From: Streptomyces sp. MBT65
Lineage (GTDB): Bacteria > Actinomycetota > Actinomycetes > Streptomycetales > Streptomycetaceae
Direction: 5' to 3'
DNA: 38,065 nt
Assembly: GCF_016612545.1 (NCBI RefSeq)
Contig: NZ_JAENRY010000081.1
Location: 1 to 38,065 of the forward strand
The translations under genes were made by a program, and so were the position numbers. The notes under the pieces were generated by a model that saw only the letters and a list, made by a program, of their open reading frames with translations, did not search any database and had not been told where the DNA came from. Positions 33,323 through 38,065 of this stretch are shown here, piece by piece. How positions within the stretch are numbered: position 1 is the stretch's first letter; each line of letters begins with the position of its first letter.

Positions 33323-33335
33323 TCGCACCTTCTTC

Positions 33336-33887
33336 TCATTCCACAGCGGGCGCCTCGTCCACAAACCCATGGTCGGCCGGTTGCGCGGCGCGCTGAGCGA
33401 GCCATCCCGAGACACGCGGCCCTCCGTTCACGGCGTCACCCTCCCGGACAGTCCGCACATGCTCAAAGCCCTGCCTCAGGTAGTAACGCTGTAGCGCCTC
33501 ATTCGTCGTCCAGGCATCCAGCCTCAGCCACTTCACAGGGGCCTGGAATGCTCTATCTCCCGCCCAATCAAGCAGTCGACCGCCAAGGTTCCGCCCAGCG
33601 TGCGTGCGAGCCACGGTCAGCTTGTTGATGAACAGTGACGGCTCACTTAGCTCCTGATCAGACCACAACCCCTCTTCCGCGTCTGGTGTGAGGGTGATGG
33701 TCGCTGCGGTCACCTCTCCGTCCCGCACCATGAACACAGTGCCGGATTCGATCGTCGCCAAAAGGCGGTCGGCCGGATAAGGGCGGCTCCACTGGTCAGA
33801 CCCCAGTTCGCTGAGCCATCCGGCAGCCTCCCGCCGGAAGGCAAGCAGCTTGGGCAAGTCCTCCGGTCGGGCAAGAGTGATCTTCAC
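33336..33887 (-). CDS. GNAT-family N-acetyltransferase
   Basis: A 183-residue acetyltransferase. The GNAT fold is visible: ITLARPEDLPKLLAFRRE at the N-terminus, the INKLTVARTHAGRNLGGRLL strand and acetyl-CoA loop at about residues 86-106, and a C-terminal WLRLDAWTTNEALQRYYLRQ. GNAT enzymes move an acetyl group from acetyl-CoA to an amine; the substrate is unknown. Its GTG start overlaps the GntR stop by 4 nt (GTGA), so the regulator and the enzyme are translationally coupled. Base composition from here to about 34.8 kb is visibly less GC-rich than the chromosomal genes to the left, which fits acquired DNA. Confidence 0.85.
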   Translation of the reverse strand: MKITLARPEDLPKLLAFRREAAGWLSELGSDQWSRPYPADRLLATIESGTVFMVRDGEVTAATITLTPDAEEGLWSDQELSEPSLFINKLTVARTHAGRNLGGRLLDWAGDRAFQAPVKWLRLDAWTTNEALQRYYLRQGFEHVRTVREGDAVNGGPRVSGWLAQRAAQPADHGFVDEAPAVE

Positions 33888-34657
33888 TGAGGCTCGTTCT
33901 CACTTCTGGCGGACAGGTCGCCAATCTCGTAGTTCATCCGATTCAGGTCACCCCTGAAGGTCGTGATCGTGCATCGGATGGGCCGGTCGGATGAGTAGCC
34001 CGTCCGCGTCCACAGAAGCACCGGTACCCCTGCCCCGATCTCCAGCAAACGGGCTTCATCCGGCGTTGGCATACGTGTAGCAATCTCGTCGTAGAAGCCG
34101 ACCTGCTCGATCCCGAGCCCCGCCATGTAGCGGGTCGTTCCTTCGTCAATGTCGCCAGGTTCTGTGAGTCGCGAAGCCTCCGAGATGAGCCACTCCGGAT
34201 AGTGGGTGGCCTGCGTCGACCACGGCACGTCATCCACGAAGCGATGACAGAAGCGCAGTACCGAGGTAGATCCTGGTTCGACCACCAACCGCTCAGCGAT
34301 GTAGTCCGGTGTTGGGGTCATCTCAACCCGGAAGGTCTGATGCGGCCGGCGCCCCGCGTTCGTCACGTCCGTGTTGTAGGCGTCGCCGTGCTGCGGGAAA
34401 TTCAGGTTCTCGAAGCGAGAGGCGTTCAGCTCGAACACCTCGTGCTTCCGCACCTCGTACCCGAGTCCCTGGCTTGACGAGATCAGCCCTTCGCTGGCCA
34501 GCAGTTTCAGCCCAGCGCGCACCGTGTTCCTTGACGCCTCGAACTGTTCCTGAAGGTCGCTCTCCGAGGGCAACCGGGCCCCCGGCGGGTACGTGCCGCC
34601 AACGATGTCGCGACGCAGGACATCGGCCACCTGGTGGTACTTCGGCTGCTTGCTCAT
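33884..34657 (-). CDS. GntR/HutC-family regulator with UTRA domain
   Basis: The 257-residue protein starts at ATG 34657 (MSKQPKYHQVADVL); the ribosome-binding site is close and weak, and a GTG six codons upstream is possible. The winged helix-turn-helix (about 5-70) has GGTYPPGARLPSESDLQEQF and ASRNTVRAGLKLL, followed by a UTRA ligand-binding domain (about 85-245). HutC-type GntR proteins control transfer and replication in Streptomyces conjugative plasmids and ICEs (KorA/KorSA/TraR type), so this may be the element's master repressor. Two inverted copies of a 16-bp site lie in the divergent region just upstream. It overlaps the GNAT gene. Confidence 0.87.
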   Translation of the reverse strand: MSKQPKYHQVADVLRRDIVGGTYPPGARLPSESDLQEQFEASRNTVRAGLKLLASEGLISSSQGLGYEVRKHEVFELNASRFENLNFPQHGDAYNTDVTNAGRRPHQTFRVEMTPTPDYIAERLVVEPGSTSVLRFCHRFVDDVPWSTQATHYPEWLISEASRLTEPGDIDEGTTRYMAGLGIEQVGFYDEIATRMPTPDEARLLEIGAGVPVLLWTRTGYSSDRPIRCTITTFRGDLNRMNYEIGDLSARSENEPQ

Positions 34658-34679
34658 GGCTCCATCATGGCGCACTCGG

Positions 34680-34695
34680 TCAACTTGTTGGTACA
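34680..34695. promoter_or_regulatory. GntR operator candidate, copy 1
   Basis: TCAACTTGTTGGTACA lies 22 nt upstream of the GntR start codon. It is the exact reverse complement of 34755-34770. Its core CTTGT-N4-ACA(A/T)G is nearly palindromic, as expected for a GntR dimer site. Occupation here would block GntR transcription (autorepression). Confidence 0.7.
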
Positions 34696-34754
34696 TGCGG
34701 TCTCCAACCCCTTGACGTCTCACACTCCGTCGGTGCAGCATCACTACATCAGCT

Positions 34755-34770
34755 TGTACCAACAAGTTGA
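34755..34770. promoter_or_regulatory. GntR operator candidate, copy 2
   Basis: TGTACCAACAAGTTGA is the exact reverse complement of copy 1, centred 75 bp away (about seven helical turns). The palindromic core CTTGTACCAACAAG covers 34753-34766, and a weaker TGGACCAACA follows near 34776. A TTGACG at 34712-34717 between the sites could be a -35 box. The site lies on the side of the XRE-sigma operon and could repress it. Confidence 0.7.
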
Positions 34771-34912
34771 GCAGGTGGACCAACAGGCCTAGGCCTGCCC
34801 ATCTGTGCCGACAAGAAAGCCCCGGCAGCAAGGCTCACCGGGGCTCAGAAACAGGGAGCGGCTCCCTACCGCCAAGCAGATAGCCGCTCCCCGACCCAAA
34901 AGGGGTACCTCC

Positions 34913-35767
34913 ATGATGCCTGGAACTCTCGCGGAACGGACCACTGAGCAGGTCACAGCGCTGCGTGCGGCGCGGTTGGAGCGGGGTTGGAGCCTGAAGG
35001 ATCTTGCCGAGCGGCTGTGGGCGGAAGCGAACCGCCAGGACGTTCGGATCGGCACGCACCCGTCCTCGGTCCGTGGGCTGATCATCGGGTGGGAGCTGGG
35101 ACGGCGCGTCCCGAGCGAGGTCTACCTGAACCTGCTGACGGTCATCTACGGCGCGACGCCCGCCACGCTGGGCCTGCCGGAGCCCAAGGCCCCGGTCTCG
35201 ATGGACTCCGAGGTGCTGGCGGACCTGTTCGCCCGCTATCAGCGCTTCGTGTGGGGATGGCACTACCGGCGCGTACTCGACTTCCACCTTGCCGAGGACC
35301 TGACCAGCGAGACGTTCATCAGGGCCGCTGAGGCCGTGGACGACGTCGAGATCCGGAACGCCTACGGGTGGCTGGCCAAGCAGGCCGGATGGGTGCTCGC
35401 CGAACACTTCCGGCAGAGGCGCAACATCCAGGCCGACCTTGCCGTCAAGGCCTGGGACAGCCACCGGACGAAGGAAGGCCAGGAACCGGACTGGGCGGCT
35501 GACGACGACATGTCGCACCCCGAGGAGACCGTGATCGGTCGACTGAGCGTGCTGGACGTGATCGAGGGCCTGAGCGAGCGCGAGCGCGAACTGATCGTGC
35601 TGCGGTTCCTGGACGGCCTGCCCATGGTCGAGGTCGAGAAACGGATGGGTCTCTGCAAGACCAGTGCCCGCCGGATCTTCAACCGGGCCATGGCGACCAT
35701 GCGCGCCAACGCGCTCGTGGTCTGGGACATCCCCGCCACCGTGGGCGCACTGGAGACGGCGGCATGA
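34913..35767 (+). CDS. Fusion of an XRE-type helix-turn-helix and a sigma-70-like protein
   Basis: A 284-residue protein. ATG 34913 is chosen for its GGGG ribosome-binding site 7 nt upstream. The N-terminus (about 11-85) looks like a Cro/C1 (XRE) domain: ALRAARLERGWSLKDLAERL, then LIIGWELGRRVPSEVYLNLL. Residues ~98-170 resemble sigma region 2 (FARYQRFVWGWHYRRVLDFH then LAEDLTSETFIRAAE). Residues ~205-265 resemble sigma region 4 (VLDVIEGLSERERELIVLRF then GLPMVEVEKRMGLCKTSARR). The parts are familiar but this combination is unusual. It could redirect RNA polymerase to element promoters or act as a regulator that no longer binds core polymerase. It is divergent from gntR and overlaps the HNH gene by ATGA. 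Confidence 0.75.
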   Translation: MMPGTLAERTTEQVTALRAARLERGWSLKDLAERLWAEANRQDVRIGTHPSSVRGLIIGWELGRRVPSEVYLNLLTVIYGATPATLGLPEPKAPVSMDSEVLADLFARYQRFVWGWHYRRVLDFHLAEDLTSETFIRAAEAVDDVEIRNAYGWLAKQAGWVLAEHFRQRRNIQADLAVKAWDSHRTKEGQEPDWAADDDMSHPEETVIGRLSVLDVIEGLSERERELIVLRFLDGLPMVEVEKRMGLCKTSARRIFNRAMATMRANALVVWDIPATVGALETAA

Positions 35768-36312
35768 GGCACGGACACCCCCTCAACTCCGCACGGCGGC
35801 GCGTGCGCAAGGAACAGCTCGCGCGCCGCCACGGGCAGCACTGCGCCTACTGCCTGCGCCCGTTCGCGGACCTGAGTGAGGCCACCCTCGATCACATCGT
35901 CCCGCAGTCGCTGTGGCGGTCGTGGTCGGTCACCTCGCTCATGCTCGCCTGCGCCGACTGCAACCACGCCAAGGCCGACCGACTCCCGCTCTCGATCGCC
36001 CTGATTTTGCTGGTGTGGGCCGACCCGACCGCGCCGATCGTGCGCCCGGTCGACTTGCCCGTGCTGGCCCGACTCGCGCACGCCAACCAGTCGGCCTACG
36101 CGGCGAGTTGGTCGCCCGACCCGATCGCCCCACGGTCTACGGCTGACCTGCGTGACGAGCCGCGTCACACCCGCCGTCACGGCATCACGCACGGGGCCCG
36201 ACCGGTCTGCCGTGCGGCTGTGCGGCGGCCCTCGATACGACCCGACTGCCTGCGCGCTCCCCGCCCCGTGCGGGCCTGCGTGGGCCCGACCGGAGAGGCG
36301 GTGTTCGCGTGA
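35764..36312 (+). CDS. HNH endonuclease
   Basis: The 182-residue protein has an HNH nuclease core: zinc-binding C27-x2-C30 (HCAYCLRPF), the DH pair D43/H44 (ATLDHIVPQSL) and C63-x2-C66 followed by N67/H68 (LACADCNHAKADR). Such domains nick or cut DNA in homing, packaging or restriction functions. The basic N-terminus and a long arginine-rich C-terminal tail (about 90-182) without recognizable domain may bind DNA. Start ATG overlaps the sigma-like gene's stop (ATGA), and its stop overlaps the ATPase start (GTGA). The tight coupling implies that these three proteins act together, for example in nicking and unwinding during element replication, excision or packaging. Confidence 0.85.
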   Translation: MRHGHPLNSARRRVRKEQLARRHGQHCAYCLRPFADLSEATLDHIVPQSLWRSWSVTSLMLACADCNHAKADRLPLSIALILLVWADPTAPIVRPVDLPVLARLAHANQSAYAASWSPDPIAPRSTADLRDEPRHTRRHGITHGARPVCRAAVRRPSIRPDCLRAPRPVRACVGPTGEAVFA

Positions 36313-37931
36313 CGAGCACCCGATCCGACCGCCCCGTCAACGGGCACGCCCACCCCGGCAAGAGGCGGGCGACCACCGACCCGACCCGTACGGCCGCGCG
36401 TCGACCCGAGCACGGTGACGGCGGGGGCAAGCAGCCGCCCGCCGCCGCCCGGATCGTGGCCATGGCGCGGGAGCAGTACCGGTTCGTCACCTCGCCGGAC
36501 GGCCGCCCCTACGCGGTCGCCCTGGACGGCCCCAACACCGCGCTCCCGCTGCGGAACAAGGGCGGCCTACGTCAGCGCCTGGCCCGGCAGTTCGCGGACG
36601 CCTACCCCGGCGAGGTGGCCTCACAGTCCGCGCTCGCGGACGCTATGACCGTTCTGGAAGGCCTCGCGGAAGACTCTGACCCCGTGCCTGTGCACCTGCG
36701 GGTGGGGCGTGACGCGGCCGGCGCGGTCGTGGTCGACCTCGGCAGCACCGACGGCCGCGCGGTCGTCGTCACCGGAACCGGCTGGAACGTGGTCGACCGG
36801 GCCCCGGTGCTCTTCCGCCGCTCAGGCGCCATGGCCCCGATGCCCCCGCCCGTGCTGGACGGCGACGGCCTGGCCAAGCTCCACGCCCTGCTGAACATGG
36901 ATCAGCCCACGTTCCATCAGCTCGTTGCCTGGCTGGTCGCGGCCTGGATTCCCGACATCCCGCACCCGGCCCTGGTCTGCAAGGGCGAACAGGGAACCGG
37001 CAAGTCCAAGGCCGCGCAGATGTTCATCAACCTGATCGATCCGTCCCCGGCCTCCAAGCGCAGCCAGCCGCGCGACGAAAAGGCGTGGTCGCGGCAGGCG
37101 TTCGCGTCATGGGCGCTGTGCCTGGACAACGTCAGCACCATCCCGCCGTGGCTCTCCGACACCCTCTGCAAGGCCGTGACGGGTGACGGAGTCGTCGACC
37201 GGGCCCTGTTCACCGACGACGACGTCGTGGTGCTCACCTTCAAACGGGTGCTCGCGCTGACCACCATCGACGCGGGAGCTCTCGCGGGCGACCTCGCCGA
37301 ACGCGTCCTGTTGCTGGACTTGCAGCTCATCGACTCCGACCGGCGCCGCTCCGAAGAGGAGTTGGACGCCACGTTCGAGCTGGTACGGCCTGCCGTGCTC
37401 GGGGCCCTGTTCGACGTGCTGGCCTGCGTCCTCGCGGTGCTGCCGTCGGTGCGGCTGGAGACGATGCCGCGTATGGCGGACTTCGCCCGCGTCCTCGCCG
37501 CGGTCGATGAAACCCAGGGCTGGAACACCCTTGGTTCCTACCTCGCGACCTCGGCGAACGTCGCCACAGACGCGTTGGAGGGCGACCAGTTCGCCATGGC
37601 CATTGCCGCCCTAGTCGACCGCGCGGGCACGTGGCAGGGCACCGCCGGAGCGCTCTTGGAGGCACTGCCTGCGCCGATGGTCCGGCCGCCGAACTGGCCC
37701 AAGGACGCCACCCGCGCCAGCGGACGCGTCAAGCGCCTCGCCCCGCTGCTTCGGTCCATCGGGATCACCGTGGACGACACGCAGCGTAGCCGCGACCGGA
37801 CCCGTCACAAGCTCCTGACCCTGGCCCGTGCGGCACCCGAGGAAGAGCTAGCGTCCGCGCCCGAACAGGGCCCTCTGTGGCCGGAGGTGGCCCCGCCGGG
37901 GCACCTTGAACCCCCGCCTGACCAGTACTGA
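36309..37931 (+). CDS. P-loop ATPase, probable SF3/D5-like helicase of a mobile element
   Basis: A 540-residue ATPase. The N-terminus (1-55) is disordered and basic. A middle region (about 60-215) has no motif I recognise and no evident primase site. The C-terminal ATPase has Walker A GEQGTGKS at 226-233 (VCKGEQGTGKSKAAQMF), a Walker-B-like WALCLDNVS with D273, and TDDDVVVLTFKRVLALTTID, which is typical of phage/plasmid D5-like primase-helicases. It would unwind DNA at an origin or load replication proteins. The GTG start overlaps the HNH stop by 4 nt. TAGCGTCCGC occurs inside its 3' end (37849) and again just downstream, where the large inverted repeat begins 12 nt after the stop. Confidence 0.78.
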   Translation: MTSTRSDRPVNGHAHPGKRRATTDPTRTAARRPEHGDGGGKQPPAAARIVAMAREQYRFVTSPDGRPYAVALDGPNTALPLRNKGGLRQRLARQFADAYPGEVASQSALADAMTVLEGLAEDSDPVPVHLRVGRDAAGAVVVDLGSTDGRAVVVTGTGWNVVDRAPVLFRRSGAMAPMPPPVLDGDGLAKLHALLNMDQPTFHQLVAWLVAAWIPDIPHPALVCKGEQGTGKSKAAQMFINLIDPSPASKRSQPRDEKAWSRQAFASWALCLDNVSTIPPWLSDTLCKAVTGDGVVDRALFTDDDVVVLTFKRVLALTTIDAGALAGDLAERVLLLDLQLIDSDRRRSEEELDATFELVRPAVLGALFDVLACVLAVLPSVRLETMPRMADFARVLAAVDETQGWNTLGSYLATSANVATDALEGDQFAMAIAALVDRAGTWQGTAGALLEALPAPMVRPPNWPKDATRASGRVKRLAPLLRSIGITVDDTQRSRDRTRHKLLTLARAAPEEELASAPEQGPLWPEVAPPGHLEPPPDQY

Positions 37932-37943
37932 CGTAGCCGGAAC

Positions 37944-38065
37944 ACCAGCCGGACCGGGCCGCACACCAGCGGCCCGGACACGTCAAAGCTGCGGACGCTA
38001 GAGCCGTCCAGCGTCCGCAGCTTTGACGTGTCCGGGCCGCTGGTGTGCGGCCCGGTCCGGCTGGT
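37944..38065. repeat. Terminal 56-bp perfect inverted repeat
   Basis: Arms 37944-37999 and 38010-38065 are exact reverse complements separated by 10 bases. Each arm holds an internal hairpin, CCGGGCCGC-ACACCA-GCGGCCCGG, and TAGCGTCCGC overlaps the inner end of the left arm (37991-38000, minus strand). The right arm runs to the last base of the window, so the repeat may be longer. Possibilities are a terminator/stem-loop after the operon, an origin or transfer site of the element, or a fold-back assembly artefact at a contig end. Confidence 0.8.

Larger units (their letters stand above)
32350..33335. other. ~1 kb non-coding region packed with inverted repeats (candidate replication/transfer region)
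   Basis: No convincing gene lies in these 986 bp. It holds at least six separate perfect or near-perfect inverted repeats with arms of 12-23 bp. It also has six [CT]TAGCG hexamers, four TAGCGTCCGC decamers, a short AT-rich stretch (32925-32945) and a 43-bp imperfect inverted pair near its ends. The dense mixture of iteron-like direct repeats, AT-rich DNA and cruciform-forming palindromes is what is expected of a plasmid origin or a transfer/recombination site. Function is inferred from structure only. Confidence 0.6.

Noticed and set aside
33023..33415. A 130-codon frame that covers the hairpin region on the minus strand
   Set aside because: It runs through several perfect palindromes, has no start signal and overlaps the GNAT gene's end.
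34805..34912. Earlier start of the XRE-sigma gene with 36 more residues
   Set aside because: The added stretch has no conserved look and ATG 34913 has a better ribosome-binding site.
37944..38065. Streptomyces-type telomere
   Set aside because: The repeat is one large inverted repeat, not the several small palindromes with GCA loops known from Streptomyces telomeres; a telomere cannot be excluded but is not supported.

Overview
The window is high-GC actinobacterial DNA and almost certainly comes from a Streptomyces chromosome. Most genes show strong G/C bias at third codon positions. The gene order pullulanase / amylases / alpha-glucosidase / malGFE / malR / PAP2 / glnE looks like the Streptomyces starch-maltose locus next to glnE, as I recall it from S. 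coelicolor; no database was searched. The first gene is cut by the left edge, and the right edge falls inside or at the end of a large palindrome, so this looks like a draft contig.

Layout. (1) 0-3.5 kb: the end of an iron-sulfur flavin/NAD reductase, a TetR regulator, a carboxymethyl-hydroxymuconate isomerase-like protein and a receiver-PP2C phosphatase of the RsbU type. (2) 3.5-20.1 kb: a complete extracellular starch-breakdown and uptake module. It has an 1801-residue amylopullulanase with two GH13 catalytic domains, a secreted alpha-amylase with two C-terminal CBM20 modules, a second secreted amylase without CBM20, a cytoplasmic alpha-glucosidase, the MalEFG maltodextrin importer and the divergent LacI-type repressor MalR. 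A 9-bp palindrome TTGCWGCAA recurs in the intergenic regions and is a good candidate MalR operator. No transport ATPase is encoded here; in Streptomyces a shared MsiK ATPase usually serves this importer. (3) 20.2-31.4 kb: a PAP2 membrane protein, a divergent LysR/EamA pair, glnE (glutamine synthetase adenylyltransferase), small pyridoxamine-oxidase-fold and glyoxalase-fold proteins, a secreted phosphoesterase, an MFS transporter, a TolB-like protein and a hypothetical protein.

(4) 31.5 kb to the right edge is different and is the most interesting part. At 31503-31592 lies a 29-codon fragment matching the C-terminal end of a glutamine synthetase-like protein (probably GlnA2), followed at once by an 18-bp-stem terminator. 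The rest of that gene is missing and foreign DNA begins upstream of it. This is what a displaced 3' gene end beside an integrated element looks like. The putative element carries a VapBC toxin-antitoxin pair, about 1 kb of non-coding DNA full of long perfect inverted repeats and iteron-like motifs, a GntR/HutC regulator overlapping a GNAT acetyltransferase, and a divergent three-gene operon with 4-nt overlaps. That operon encodes an XRE-HTH/sigma-70-like fusion, an HNH endonuclease and a P-loop ATPase resembling phage/plasmid primase-helicases. A decamer, TAGCGTCCGC, occurs six times in this part only as far as I saw, and the window ends with a 56-bp perfect inverted repeat that contains it. 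The GntR regulator has two inverted copies of a 16-bp operator between the divergent genes.

Interpretation: regions 1-3 are ordinary chromosome. Region 4 is probably the left end of an integrative, replicating element (ICE- or plasmid-like) whose integrase, transfer genes and other boundary lie beyond the window. That assignment is inference; the repeats, overlaps and the glutamine synthetase fragment are directly visible.
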